Assembly: GCF_900544955.1 (NCBI RefSeq)
Contig: NZ_UQXD01000006.1
Location: 1-64,000 of the forward strand
Origin: an uncultured Oscillibacter sp.
GTDB taxonomy: Bacteria > Bacillota > Clostridia > Oscillospirales > Oscillospiraceae
Length of the DNA: 64,000 bases
Direction: 5' to 3'
Position 1 is the stretch's first letter, and every line of letters begins with the position of its first letter. This document shows positions 47,371 through 56,620 of the stretch, piece after piece. Below the pieces are notes generated by a model. The model did no database searches, was not told where the DNA came from, and saw only the letters and a list, made by a program, of their open reading frames with translations. Position numbers and translations under genes: made by a program.

Positions 47371-48651
47371 TCAGACCAACAGATTGGGGAGGAAGAGCAC
47401 CGTCTGGGGGACGAAGATCATCGCAAGAATGACCAGGATGTAGACCAGATAGAAGAATTTCAGCTCCTTGATGACCTTGATGGTGGGAACGCCGGCCAGT
47501 CCGGAGGAGAGCAGCAGCGTCATGCCGTAGGGCGGCGTCAGCAGGCCGAAGCACAGGACCACCGTGACCAGCACGCCCATGTGGATGGGGTTGATGGCGG
47601 CGGCGTTGGCCATCTGCTGCACGATGGGCAGGAAGATGATGATGGCGGGGATGGCGTCCATGAAGGTGCCCAGCACGATGTACAAAAAGGTGATGAACAG
47701 CAGCGTGGGAATCTGCTTGCCCACGATGGGGCCGGCGGCGTCCATCATCATCTGGGGGATTTGCAGATAGGCCATCATGTAGCCGAAGGCGCCGGCGCCG
47801 CCCACGCACAGCAGGGGCTTGGCGCTCTCCACGCAGGACTTCATGAACACGCCTGCCATCTGCTTCCACGTACAGGTGCGGTAGACGAACATGACCAGGA
47901 TCAGGGAGTAGACCACCGCGATCATGCCGCTTTCGGTGGCGGTAAAGGTGCCGCTCAAAACGCCGAAGATGATGATGAGGGGGACCAGCAGGGCGGTGAA
48001 GGCCTTTTTGGTGGCCTCCCAGATCTCGCGCAGCGTTGCGCGCTTTTGAATCGCAACGCACTTATGCCGCTTGGCCCAGACGTAGGTGACGGCCATGATG
48101 GTCAGGCCCACCAGCACGCCGGGCACGATGCCGCCCATGAACAGCGCGGCGATGGACACGCTGCCGAAGGCGCCGTAGGTGACCATCATGATGCTGGGGG
48201 GAATGATGGGGCCAATGGTGGCGGCGGAGGCGTTGATGGCGGCCGCCATCTCGGGGGAATAGCCCGCCTTGCGCATGGAGGGGATCATGATGCCGCCCAG
48301 GGCGGCGGCGTCGGCGGTGGCGGAGCCGGAGATGCCGGCCATGATCATGTTCGCCACCACGTTCACGTGGCCCAGGCCGCCGGTGATGTGGCCCACCAGC
48401 TTGCTGGCAAAGCCCACCAGACGGTCCGTGATCTGGCCCAGGTCCATGATGTTGCCCACCAGCAAAAACAGGGGAATGGCCAGCAGAGTGAAGGAGTCCA
48501 GCTGGGCGTAAATCTGCTGGCACATGACGATGGGGGTGATGCCGACGGTGAGGCCGGAGACCAGCGCGGAGATGCCCAGGCTCATGGCCACAGGCACGCC
48601 GATGAGGCACATGGCAAAAAACGTGCCGAATAACAGTAAAATCGTACCCAT
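47371..48651 (-). CDS. TRAP transporter large permease (DctM)
   Basis: 426 residues with about twelve hydrophobic helices; the signature GISGSATADAAALGGIMIPSMRKAGYSPEMAAAINASAATIGPIIPPSI is intact. Sodium-coupled membrane subunit for organic-acid uptake. Starts 3 bp after the small permease. Confidence 0.94.
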   Translation of the reverse strand: MGTILLLFGTFFAMCLIGVPVAMSLGISALVSGLTVGITPIVMCQQIYAQLDSFTLLAIPLFLLVGNIMDLGQITDRLVGFASKLVGHITGGLGHVNVVANMIMAGISGSATADAAALGGIMIPSMRKAGYSPEMAAAINASAATIGPIIPPSIMMVTYGAFGSVSIAALFMGGIVPGVLVGLTIMAVTYVWAKRHKCVAIQKRATLREIWEATKKAFTALLVPLIIIFGVLSGTFTATESGMIAVVYSLILVMFVYRTCTWKQMAGVFMKSCVESAKPLLCVGGAGAFGYMMAYLQIPQMMMDAAGPIVGKQIPTLLFITFLYIVLGTFMDAIPAIIIFLPIVQQMANAAAINPIHMGVLVTVVLCFGLLTPPYGMTLLLSSGLAGVPTIKVIKELKFFYLVYILVILAMIFVPQTVLFLPNLLV

Positions 48652-48654
48652 GTG

Positions 48655-49170
48655 TTACGTCTCCTTCCGCTCAATTTCAATTCCGAATACATTTTCAACC
48701 ATGCCCTCCAGGCAGTACAACAGCATGAAAATGCCGCTCACGGGAAAGGACATGCGATAGACGATCAGGGGAATCCCGGAGGGCAGAGATTTCTTCACAA
48801 TACCCTGCAGGGCGAACTTATAGCCGAAATACAGCAGGACAATCACAAAGATCACGCTCAAAAGGTAGGAGATGACCGCCAGCGTCCGGCGGACGACGGG
48901 GTTGTTAAAGTGGAGAATATCGATTTTGAAATGGGTGCCGCGGCGGAACGCCACCGCCGACCCCAGGAAAATGGACCACATGTACAAAAGCCGGGAGATT
49001 TCCTCCATCCACACGATGGGGTTAAAAAAGGTGCGGAACAAAACGTCGGTGAAGACGGTGAGGACAAAGCCTGCGACCGTCGCGCCGCCAAGCGCCATCA
49101 GGAGCCGCTCCGTCGCATCGTCGAACTGGATGAGCTTGGTCAGCGCGGGGTGTTGGTTCTGTGCACGCAT
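48655..49170 (-). CDS. TRAP transporter small permease (DctQ)
   Basis: 171 residues, four transmembrane helices; family motif RNTHFKIDIL-like segment appears as FRRGTHFKIDILHF, preceded by EEISRLLYMWSIFLGSAVA. ATG 49170 with GAGAGGAG upstream is preferred to a start 24 bases earlier. Between the P and L components. Confidence 0.92.
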   Translation of the reverse strand: MRAQNQHPALTKLIQFDDATERLLMALGGATVAGFVLTVFTDVLFRTFFNPIVWMEEISRLLYMWSIFLGSAVAFRRGTHFKIDILHFNNPVVRRTLAVISYLLSVIFVIVLLYFGYKFALQGIVKKSLPSGIPLIVYRMSFPVSGIFMLLYCLEGMVENVFGIEIERKET

Positions 49171-49300
49171 AGGATACTCCTCTCTCAGAATCAAATTGCC
49201 GGGCGGGGAGACAGGAAACCGCCTGCCTCCCTGTCCGGCATCATACCTTCGCGTTCAAAAGAATCAAAAGGGGAACGGGCCGTCAGCGGCCGCGGGAAGA

Positions 49301-50359
49301 TCAGGCGTGGTCGCGGATGAACTCCAGCACCCACTCGCAGCCCAGCTCCTTGGCGTTTTCATCCTGGATGGGCAGGATCTTCTCTTTGAACTCGCTGATG
49401 TCGGGCTCCACAACCGTCACGCCGTGGTTTTCCACCATGTCGTCTACCAGGCTGCTCTCAATGTCGTTGGCATACTCCAGGCCGGCCTTGGCGGCGTCCA
49501 CGGCGGCGGGGATGACCAGCTCGTACAGGTCCTCAGGCAGCTTCTCCTTCACGGAGTCGGACATCCACATCTCGAGGATGGCGTACTGGTGGTTGGTGAG
49601 GTTCAGATAGGGCGCCACCTCGTAGTGCTTGGCAGAGTAGTAGGAGGAGATGCTGTTCTCGGCGCCCTCCACCAGGTCGGTCTGCAACGCCGTGTACACC
49701 TCGCCGAAGTTGACGGTGGTGGGCTTGGCGCCCAGGGCGCTCCAGACGGTGGACTCGATGGGCGCGGACATGACGCGGATTTTGTGGCCCGCCAGGGCGG
49801 CCAGGCTGTCAACGGGGAAGGTGGTGTACAGGTGGCGCGGGGTGGCGGGGAACAGGCTCATCAGCTGGAAGCCGTTGTTGCCGGCGGCCACCAGGTCCCG
49901 CCAGTACTGCTGGAACTCCTCGTCGTAGGCCACCGTCTTCAGGTGGTCGATGTCGTTGAACAGGTAGCTGCAGGACATGGCGGCCAGCTCCGGCACATAC
50001 ACGGCGGCGTTGGAGGAGGAGGAAATCTGGAAGTCCAGCGTGCCCATGGAGAGGGACTCCAGCATGGTGGCCTCGCTGCCCAGCTGTGCGGCGGGATAGA
50101 CCTCCACCGTAATACGGCCGTTGGACCGCTCGTTCAGCAATTCCGCAAACTTCAGGGCCGCCACGTTGAAATAGTTGTCCTCAGGCTGGTCGTGGCCGAA
50201 CTTGAGGGTGTAGGTCTCCCCGGAATCGGCGGGGGCGCCGCTGTCGGGCGCGGGGGAGGAGGTGCCTCCGGAGGTGCTTCCGCCGGAACTGCCGCCGCCG
50301 CAGGCCGAGACAGACAGGACCATGACAATCGTCATGAGGATCGCAAGAGCCTTTTTCAT
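49301..50359 (-). CDS. TRAP transporter substrate-binding lipoprotein (DctP)
   Basis: 352 residues. Lipoprotein signal peptide (MKKALAILMTIVMVLSVSAC; lipobox LSVSAC, Cys20), Ser/Gly linker, then a DctP domain: YTLKFGHDQPEDNYFNVAA, ERSNGRITVEVYPAAQLG and the conserved Arg region around MSAPIESTVWSALGAKPTTVNFGEVYTAL. The binding specificity would define the cluster's substrate, a carboxylate by family. First gene of the transporter-enzyme string. Confidence 0.94.
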   Translation of the reverse strand: MKKALAILMTIVMVLSVSACGGGSSGGSTSGGTSSPAPDSGAPADSGETYTLKFGHDQPEDNYFNVAALKFAELLNERSNGRITVEVYPAAQLGSEATMLESLSMGTLDFQISSSSNAAVYVPELAAMSCSYLFNDIDHLKTVAYDEEFQQYWRDLVAAGNNGFQLMSLFPATPRHLYTTFPVDSLAALAGHKIRVMSAPIESTVWSALGAKPTTVNFGEVYTALQTDLVEGAENSISSYYSAKHYEVAPYLNLTNHQYAILEMWMSDSVKEKLPEDLYELVIPAAVDAAKAGLEYANDIESSLVDDMVENHGVTVVEPDISEFKEKILPIQDENAKELGCEWVLEFIRDHA

Positions 50360-50404
50360 TTTTGTTACTCCTTTACACGCAGCTTGTTTTCAGCGATATT
50401 ACCA

Positions 50405-50506
50405 TGTCAGATTGAATGGACAGGCGCCAGTTTCGTGGACGGACCCCGGGCAATTGCACCTCTTTTCCTGTCAGATTTCCGGCCGGACCATCGTATCAGA
50501 CAGATT
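50405..50506. repeat. TGTCAGATT repeats upstream of the TRAP genes
   Basis: TGTCAGATT at 50405-50413 and 50469-50477, and a related CAGACAGATT at 50497-50506, all in the 225-base region between the regulator and dctP. Possibly regulator sites. Confidence 0.4.
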
Positions 50507-50529
50507 GCTGATCGACTGGAAGGGTGGTA

Positions 50530-50553
50530 GTTCGTAATATAGAACTTTGTTCT
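50530..50553. promoter_or_regulatory. GTTC/GAAC operator-like palindromes
   Basis: GTTCGTAATATAGAAC overlaps AGAACTTTGTTCT, giving three TTC/GAA half-sites in 24 bases, between the upstream IclR gene and dctP. Fits an operator for an IclR-type dimer. Confidence 0.5.
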
Positions 50554-50584
50554 TAAATGCGAATAACAAAGAAAGGGCCCCGGG

Positions 50585-51313
50585 TCAGGCGAGCAGGGCA
50601 AGCCGGGTGCCCATGTCGGAGGCCGCTTTCTGAAGGGTCTGCACCATGCCGCCGAAGGCGGCGTCGGCGGTGTCGGGCTGCAGCAGATAGACGCAGATAA
50701 AGCCGAGGCAGGACTGCGCGATCCCCTGCACGGGGACCACCAGGCTGTACAGCTCGTGCAGATGGTCGCAGGTGAGCATGTCGTAGCCGCGGCTGCGGAT
50801 GCGCTCCATGTGCGCGCACAGGCGCTTGGCCTGCTCCGGGCGGATCCCGTGCGTGAGCTCGGACTTCCGGTGGGCGCAGACGGAGAGGCAGACCGGCCCG
50901 TACAGCCCGGTCCGCACGTCGATGCTCTGCCCAACGGTGGCGTTGGGGTAGGGGGTTCCGGGGTACGGACTGATGCAGAGCAGGGAGTAGGCGTCGTTGC
51001 TGAACTGGTAGAACGCGGTGGATTTTTTCAGCTTCGCGGACAGGGCGGCCAGCTCGGGCTGCACGATGGAGTAGGTGTCCGAGCCGGAGATCTCGTTGAA
51101 CGCCAGCTCATAGATGCCGGGGCCCAGGACCACGGTCAGCTGGCGGGCGTCCGTGATGGTCAACAGGCGCTTCTCCGACAGCGTGTGGATGATGTTGAAC
51201 GCGGTGCTCTTGGGAATGTCGAGCTGACTGGAGACATCCGATAATGTCGAACCGCATTTTGACTTTGAGACAAAAAACAAAACCTCTGCGGCCCGCGCAA
51301 CTGAGTTAACCAT
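50585..51313 (-). CDS. IclR-family transcriptional regulator (proximal)
   Basis: 242 residues. Winged helix (ARAAEVLFFVSKSKCGSTLSDVSSQLDIPKSTAFNIIHTLSEKRLL) and effector domain. ATG 51313 with GGGGAG eleven bases upstream is chosen; the GTG 12 bases earlier abuts it. It precedes the TRAP operon on the same strand and has a perfect palindrome in its own upstream region. Confidence 0.9.
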   Translation of the reverse strand: MVNSVARAAEVLFFVSKSKCGSTLSDVSSQLDIPKSTAFNIIHTLSEKRLLTITDARQLTVVLGPGIYELAFNEISGSDTYSIVQPELAALSAKLKKSTAFYQFSNDAYSLLCISPYPGTPYPNATVGQSIDVRTGLYGPVCLSVCAHRKSELTHGIRPEQAKRLCAHMERIRSRGYDMLTCDHLHELYSLVVPVQGIAQSCLGFICVYLLQPDTADAAFGGMVQTLQKAASDMGTRLALLA

Positions 51314-51332
51314 GAATCGAATCACTCCCCAT

Positions 51333-51380
51333 GTGCATAGACTACTCTATTCGGCTGGGATATGTATGCACGTGTGCATA
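51333..51380. promoter_or_regulatory. Palindromic operator upstream of the proximal IclR gene
   Basis: TATGCACGTGTGCATA (51365-51380) is a perfect 7-bp palindrome with a 2-base centre; a half-site TGTGCATAG repeats at 51332-51340. Likely autoregulatory site for the adjacent IclR protein. Confidence 0.65.
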
Positions 51381-51842
51381 GGAAGGGGACAATTTCGACA
51401 GAAAAAATTGTGGGATCGGTCAACGCGGAGAAAATGCATCCGAAAAAATTGGCGAAATCGACGGCTGCGGTGCGGATGGCCCTGTTGCGGCACCCCGGTG
51501 CGCTTGCAGGGGTGGTGCTGGTTTTGGGGGAAAAGACGGGCTGTCCCGGCGCGAAAGCCCTCCCCTCCGGGGCAGCCCGGCTTTGACAGTCGGGTGTTCC
51601 CCGGCGGGACGCAGGACACCCCACCCGGCAGGCGCGGTTCCGCGGATGTGGGGGGCTTCCCCGGCGCGCGGGGGACGGCCAGGCGCCGGGGGAGGCGCCG
51701 GAATGGCCGTCCGGGTCCGGCACATGGGGGCGCGGCGGGGGCCGCCCGCTCATATTTGCGCGAAAATGCGCCAAGACTATCCCTGTTGTTTCCAATGTGG
51801 TATATTGCCTGCAAAACCAGATGAAAACGGGGGGAGAGCGCC
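51381..51842. other. Gene-free stretch before the GDPD gene
   Basis: About 460 bases. Small open frames lack ribosome binding sites. I see GC-rich inverted repeats but no RNA family and no convincing promoter for the following gene. Confidence 0.4.
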
Positions 51843-53639
51843 GTGTGGAAGTCTTTGATCGGGTCGGGCCTTCGGGCCGGACTGCGGAACTGGCCCACCG
51901 TGCTGCTGTTTGAGATCACCTGCAAGATCGCCGGGTATTTCCTGCTTTGGAGCCTCTGGGATTTGTTCCGGGAGACCGCGCTGCAGGCGCTGGGCGTGGC
52001 GGTGATCGGCCAGCAGAATATCGGCATGGTCCTCCGCAGCCCCCTCTGCGTACTGCTGCTTCTGGGCGGATTTCTGCTCTTGGCCTACTACCGCTATCTG
52101 GAGATTACGGCGCTGGTCCTCTGCTGCGAGGAGGGATGGCAGGGCCGCGCCATTTCCGCCTGGGCCCTGTGGAAGCGCGCCCTTTTGCGGGCGACGGCAC
52201 TTTTCCGCCCGCGAAACCTGCCGGTGCTGTTGGCGCTGGTGCCGCTGATGGGGCTGTCCGCCCTGCCGCTGAGCGGCGGCTTTGCGGGGCGCATCCCCAT
52301 CCCCGAATTTCTCCTGGAGCATATCCGGAGCGTGCCGGGGCTGCATGCCGCCTTTCTCGCCGGAATGGCGGCGCTGCACGTGCTGCTGTTTTTCTGCCTC
52401 TTCGCTTTCCCCGCCGTCATTCTGGACGGCGACCACTGCCGGGGCGCCCTGCGGGAGAGCCTGCGGCTGCTGCGGGGGAGGGTGCTCAAGACGGCGCTGG
52501 CCCTGCTCGCCTGCGTGCTGGCCTTTCTCCTGGCGGCGCTTGTGCTGTGGGCGGGCCTGCTCCTGCTGCTCTGGGGCAGGAGCAAGCTGGCCTTTGCGCC
52601 CGACGGCGGCAGGGCGCTGTTTACCTTTTACTATTTGAAGTGGAGCGCCATGGGCGGCGTGCTGCTGGGCATTCTGGGGCCGGTGTCGCTTTTTTCCGCG
52701 GTCCTCGCCCTGTACCACCGGGAGCGCGGCGGCGCCAGGCCGGCGCCCGCAGGCGCGAGGCGGTCCGGGCGGGCCCTTCTCTCCGGTGTGCTCTCCGCTG
52801 CGGCGGCGCTGGTCCTGCTGGCGGTGTTCAGCGAGACCGAGCTGGGCGGCAATCCCTATGCCGCGCCCCAGGCGGGGATGGTGGTGGTGTCCCACCGGGC
52901 GGGGGCCGCCTTCGCGCCGGAGAACACGCTGGCCGCGCTGGAGTGGTCCATCCGGGAGGGGGCCGGCATGGCCGAGATCGACGTGCAGCAGACCCGGGAC
53001 GGCGTGCTCATCGTTCTTCACGACACCGGCTTCCGGCGGGTGGCCGGGCTGAACCGGAAGGTTTGGGAAACCGATTACGCCACGGTGCGGACGCTGGACG
53101 CAGGGTCCCATTTCTCCGCGGAATTCGCGGGGGAGCGGATTCCCACCCTGGACGAGATGCTCTTGGCGGCCAAGGACCGCATCCGGCTGATGATTGAGCT
53201 GAAGGCCTCTGGCCGCGAGACCGGACTGGTGGAACAGACGGTGGCGCAGATCCGCGCCGCGGGAATGGAGGAGCAGTGCATCATTGCCTCCATGGACCCC
53301 GCCCTGCTGCGGGAGAGCAAGCAGATCGCCCCGGAAATGGACACGGTGCATATCACCCTCCTGGCCGTCTCCCGCCGCTACGATCTGCCCTATGTGGACG
53401 GCTACAGCGTGGAGACCGGCTTTTTGACCGCCGAGTTGGTAACCCAGCTTCATTCCGCGGGAAAAAAGGTCTACGCCTGGACCGCCAACTCCGACGGGAG
53501 CATTTGGAAGATCATCCGCATGGGCGCCGACGGCCTGGTGACGGACAACCCGCCCCTGGCGGATTTTTTCCTGAACGTGACCGACCGGAACTACTTCCTG
53601 CACTCGCTGACCGGGCTGCTCTACCCCGGCGCGCCGTGA
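51843..53639 (+). CDS. Membrane-anchored glycerophosphodiester phosphodiesterase
   Basis: 598 residues. The first ~330 residues contain about seven hydrophobic helices (GDPD membrane domain), and the C-terminal 240 form the catalytic TIM barrel: SHRAGAAFAPENTLAALEWSIREGAGMAEIDVQQTRDG with the catalytic His and acidic metal ligands, HDTGFRR, and LMIELKASG. Cleaves glycerophosphodiesters or lipid headgroups (possibly lipoteichoic acid). Start is GTG after GGGGGGAG. Probably monocistronic. Confidence 0.92.
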   Translation: MWKSLIGSGLRAGLRNWPTVLLFEITCKIAGYFLLWSLWDLFRETALQALGVAVIGQQNIGMVLRSPLCVLLLLGGFLLLAYYRYLEITALVLCCEEGWQGRAISAWALWKRALLRATALFRPRNLPVLLALVPLMGLSALPLSGGFAGRIPIPEFLLEHIRSVPGLHAAFLAGMAALHVLLFFCLFAFPAVILDGDHCRGALRESLRLLRGRVLKTALALLACVLAFLLAALVLWAGLLLLLWGRSKLAFAPDGGRALFTFYYLKWSAMGGVLLGILGPVSLFSAVLALYHRERGGARPAPAGARRSGRALLSGVLSAAAALVLLAVFSETELGGNPYAAPQAGMVVVSHRAGAAFAPENTLAALEWSIREGAGMAEIDVQQTRDGVLIVLHDTGFRRVAGLNRKVWETDYATVRTLDAGSHFSAEFAGERIPTLDEMLLAAKDRIRLMIELKASGRETGLVEQTVAQIRAAGMEEQCIIASMDPALLRESKQIAPEMDTVHITLLAVSRRYDLPYVDGYSVETGFLTAELVTQLHSAGKKVYAWTANSDGSIWKIIRMGADGLVTDNPPLADFFLNVTDRNYFLHSLTGLLYPGAP

Positions 53640-53780
53640 CGGGCGGCCCAGCACCGCCTATTCCGCTGCCGCTGCCGTCTTTTTAGACTTTTGTAATAAT
53701 TGCGGCTGGTTTCCTTAACAACTTCCCAGTATGCTAATACTTGCAAGGGACAAAAACTTCTTTTCATCAAATCTTCCCCT

Positions 53781-53826
53781 CAAGAGCAGGACCGGCCGCA
53801 TGCTGGTCCTGCTCTTGGGGGCTTTT
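53781..53826 (+). terminator. Terminator downstream of GDPD
   Basis: CAAGAGCAGGACCGGC/GCTGGTCCTGCTCTTG stem with 5-base loop followed by GGGGCTTTT, 140 bp after the stop. Confidence 0.75.
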
Positions 53827-53921
53827 GGCGCCTCCGTCCGCCCAGGCGCTGAAAAAGGGCCTGTATTTTGTCCGGAGATATGGTACAATGGCCCTGTCAA
53901 CTTATTACGGGAGGCGATGGT

Positions 53922-54155
53922 ATGGCCGATAGACTGGAGTTCAGCCGCTATGCGGAGGAGCCGGACCTGGACGGCATGGGCCCGGCGGCGCTGCGGGAGG
54001 CGCTGGCCGCCGTCCGGGCGCAGATCGAGGCGCTGGACATGGAGGAGCCGGAGGACATGGAGAGCGAGGCCTACGAGGACTGGGGCGACCGCCACGAGGT
54101 GCTGGAGGATCTGGCGGAGGAGCTGCGGGACCGGCTGGACGAGCTGGAGGACTGA
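53922..54155 (+). CDS. Small acidic helical protein, unknown function
   Basis: 77 residues, very acidic (about 24 Asp/Glu), helical: MADRLEFSRYAEEPDLDGMG, then ALREALAAVRAQIEALDMEE and DRHEVLEDLAEELRDRLDEL. GGGAGGCG before ATG. No domain. It is 47 bp upstream of yaaA and may be co-transcribed. Could be a protein-protein adaptor; nothing more can be said. Confidence 0.65.
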   Translation: MADRLEFSRYAEEPDLDGMGPAALREALAAVRAQIEALDMEEPEDMESEAYEDWGDRHEVLEDLAEELRDRLDELED

Positions 54156-54202
54156 CGGCTGCGGCCCCGGCGGGCCGCAGGTGTGGACGAGGAGGAGGGC
54201 GG

Positions 54203-55006
54203 ATGCGTGTCATCATCTCACCGGCCAAGAGGATGCGGGTGGACCTGGACGGCTTTCCCGTCGGCGGCCTGCCCCGGTTTCTGGACCGGACGGAGCGGCT
54301 GAAGGCGGCCATGCAGGCGATGGAGCCCCAGGCGCTGCAAAAACTGTGGCGGTGTAACGACACCATCGCCCAGGTGAATGTGGAGCGCCTGCGGGAGATG
54401 GACCTGCGCCGCCGCCTGACCCCGGCGGTGCTGTCCTACGAGGGCATCCAGTACCGCTACATGGCGCCGGGGGTGATGGAGGGGGGGCACCTGGCCTACC
54501 TCCGGGAGCATCTGCGCATCCTCTCCGGGTTTTACGGGCTGCTGGGCCCCTTTGACGGCGTGACGCCCTACCGCCTGGAGATGCAGGCCCCGCTGTCCGT
54601 GGACGGCTGCGGCGACCTGTACGGCTTCTGGGGCGGCGCCCTGGCGGAGCAGCTGGCGGCGGAGACGGACTGCGTGCTGAACCTGGCCTCCCGGGAGTAC
54701 AGCCGGGCGGTGGAGTCTTGGCTGCCGGAGCACGTCCGCTGGTACACCTGCGTCTTTGGGGAGCTGCGGGCGGGCAGGGTGGTGGAAAAGGGCACCCTGT
54801 GCAAGATGGCCCGGGGCCAGATGGTCCGCTGGCTGGCGGAGAACGGCGTTGCCGGGCCGGAGGAGGTCCGCGCCTTCGGAGAGCTGGGCTACCGGTTTTC
54901 CCCGGCGCACTCCGGGGCGCGGACGTTCGTGTTCCTCCGGGACGCCGGCGGGGACGAGGCACTCCCGCCGGGCGGCCCGAAACGGTTCGGGACGAGAGAT
55001 GAGTAG
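54203..55006 (+). CDS. yaaA: YaaA family peroxide-stress protein
   Basis: 267 residues. Starts RVIISPAKRM and contains ALLSYEGIQYRYM-like AVLSYEGIQYRYMAPGVM and GFYGLLGPFDGVTPYRLEM, all YaaA/DUF328 hallmarks; E. coli YaaA limits free iron during peroxide stress and binds DNA. The last ~15 residues are variable. GGAGGAGGG upstream. Confidence 0.92.
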   Translation: MRVIISPAKRMRVDLDGFPVGGLPRFLDRTERLKAAMQAMEPQALQKLWRCNDTIAQVNVERLREMDLRRRLTPAVLSYEGIQYRYMAPGVMEGGHLAYLREHLRILSGFYGLLGPFDGVTPYRLEMQAPLSVDGCGDLYGFWGGALAEQLAAETDCVLNLASREYSRAVESWLPEHVRWYTCVFGELRAGRVVEKGTLCKMARGQMVRWLAENGVAGPEEVRAFGELGYRFSPAHSGARTFVFLRDAGGDEALPPGGPKRFGTRDE

Positions 55007-55023
55007 AGATGGAGGAATCCCCC

Positions 55024-55734
55024 ATGGAACAGCAGATCGTTTCCCTGCCCCAAAGCGGCGTCCCCGCCGTGGTGTACGGGGCGCCGTCCCCCCGGGTATG
55101 GCTGTATCTCCACGGCAAATGCGGCTGTAAGGAGGAGGCAGAGGCCTTTGCGGAGCGGGCCTGTCCCCAGGGCGCCCAGGTGCTGGCGGTGGACTTGCCG
55201 GAGCACGGGGCGCGGCGGGGCGGTCCGGCGGCCTTCGCCCCCTGGGACGTGCTGCCGGAGCTGGAGGCCCTGCTGGCCTACGCCCGGAGCCGCTGGGAGC
55301 GGATCGCCCTCCGGGCCACCAGCCTGGGGGCCTGGTTTGCCCTGCTGGCCTTCGGCGGGGCGGAGCTGGAGCGGGCGCTGCTGGTCTCGCCGGTATTGGA
55401 TATGGAGCGGCTGATCCGGGACATGATGGGCTGGGCGGGCGTGAGCGAATCGGCGCTGGAGGCGGCGGGGGAGCTTCCCACCGCCTTCGGCGAGACGCTG
55501 TCCTGGCGCTACCTCCAATATGCCGCCGCCCGCCCGGTGACCCGCTGGGACACCCCCACGGCCATCCTGTACGCCGGCGGGGACCATCTCACCGCCTGGG
55601 AGACGGCGGAGGACTTTGCCCGCCGCTTTGCCTGCGAGCTGACGGTGATGGAGGCCGGGGAGCACTGGTTCCATACGCCGGAGCAGCTGGACGTGCTGCG
55701 GCGCTGGGAGGAGGCCCACACCGCCTGGGAATGA
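55024..55734 (+). CDS. Alpha/beta hydrolase
   Basis: 236 residues. VWLYLHGKCGCKEEAEAF is the oxyanion region, RATSLGAWFALLA holds the nucleophile-elbow position (SLGAW, Ser), and EHWFHTPEQ a catalytic His. Asp candidate in YAGGDHLTAWE. Substrate unknown; BAAT/esterase-like size. ATG 55024 is chosen because GGAGG lies upstream at a good distance; the ATG 15 bases earlier is too close to it. Confidence 0.8.
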   Translation: MEQQIVSLPQSGVPAVVYGAPSPRVWLYLHGKCGCKEEAEAFAERACPQGAQVLAVDLPEHGARRGGPAAFAPWDVLPELEALLAYARSRWERIALRATSLGAWFALLAFGGAELERALLVSPVLDMERLIRDMMGWAGVSESALEAAGELPTAFGETLSWRYLQYAAARPVTRWDTPTAILYAGGDHLTAWETAEDFARRFACELTVMEAGEHWFHTPEQLDVLRRWEEAHTAWE

Positions 55735-55831
55735 ACCGGGAGGCGGCGGGGGCCGCGGTGCCCCGGCCCGGGCCATTGGCCCCATATCGGCGTGGGGGTC
55801 CGGATGCTGCACCGCCGGCACGAACTCTCTT

Positions 55832-55874
55832 GAAAAGACCGTCACCCGTCCCCACCGGGTGACGGTCTTTTCTT
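55832..55874. terminator. Strong terminator
   Basis: GAAAAGACCGTCACCC/GGGTGACGGTCTTTTC stem with 9-base loop followed by TTG; T-runs on both strands. It separates the hydrolase gene from the two-component operon. Confidence 0.85.
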
Positions 55875-55960
55875 GCACATGGGGCGCCGCCGTGTTAGGA
55901 TGGGGGAAGATGCAAAAATGATGGGAGCAGGATGCAGACTGTGGGACAGGAGGTGGGACC

Positions 55961-56617
55961 ATGAATCAAATTCTCATCGCGGAGGACGAGGCGCCCATTG
56001 CCAACCTGATCCGCCGGGCCCTGGACGGGGCGGACTACCGCTGCACCTGGGCACCCGACGGCGCGGCGGCGGCGGACTGCCTGGAGAAGGGCGGCTTTGA
56101 TCTGGTGCTGCTGGACATCATGCTGCCCAAGGCGGACGGCTACGAGGTGCTGGAGTACTGCAAGGCGCTGGAGGTTCCGGTGATCTTTCTCACCGCCAAG
56201 GCGGCGGTGCAGGACCGGGTGAAGGGGCTGCGCCTGGGGGCGGAGGACTACATCACCAAGCCCTTTGAGCTGATGGAGCTGCTGGCCCGGGTGGAGACGG
56301 TGCTCCGCCGCTGCGGAAAGACGGGGCGGGTGCTCTCCCTGCCGCCGGACATCACCATCGACACCGCCAGCCGGGTGGTGCGCCGGGGCGGGGAGGCGGT
56401 GGCCCTCACCGCCAAGGAGTATGAGCTGCTGCTGCTGTTCGTCCAGAACAAGAACATCGCCCTCTACCGGGACCGCATCTACGAGCGGGTGTGGGGGGAG
56501 GAGTTCCTGGGGGAAAGCCGGACGGTGGACCTCCATATCCAGCGGATGCGCAAGAAGCTGGGGCTGGAGTCCCGGCTGGTGGCGGTGTACAAGGTCGGCT
56601 ACCGGCTGGAGGTGTAG
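55961..56617 (+). CDS. OmpR-family response regulator
   Basis: 218 residues. Receiver: AEDEAPIANLI acidic pair, Asp in LVLLDIMLPKADGY, Lys in ITKPFELMELLARV; winged helix with LTAKEYELLLLFVQNKN and VDLHIQRMRKKLG. Close to VanR/RegX3 types by appearance. AGGAGGT upstream. The kinase gene starts 3 bp after the stop. Confidence 0.93.
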   Translation: MNQILIAEDEAPIANLIRRALDGADYRCTWAPDGAAAADCLEKGGFDLVLLDIMLPKADGYEVLEYCKALEVPVIFLTAKAAVQDRVKGLRLGAEDYITKPFELMELLARVETVLRRCGKTGRVLSLPPDITIDTASRVVRRGGEAVALTAKEYELLLLFVQNKNIALYRDRIYERVWGEEFLGESRTVDLHIQRMRKKLGLESRLVAVYKVGYRLEV

Positions 56618-56620
56618 GCG

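Noticed and set aside
51362..51586. 74-codon frame before the GDPD gene
   Set aside because: No ribosome binding site, it begins inside the IclR operator, and the composition is not convincing.
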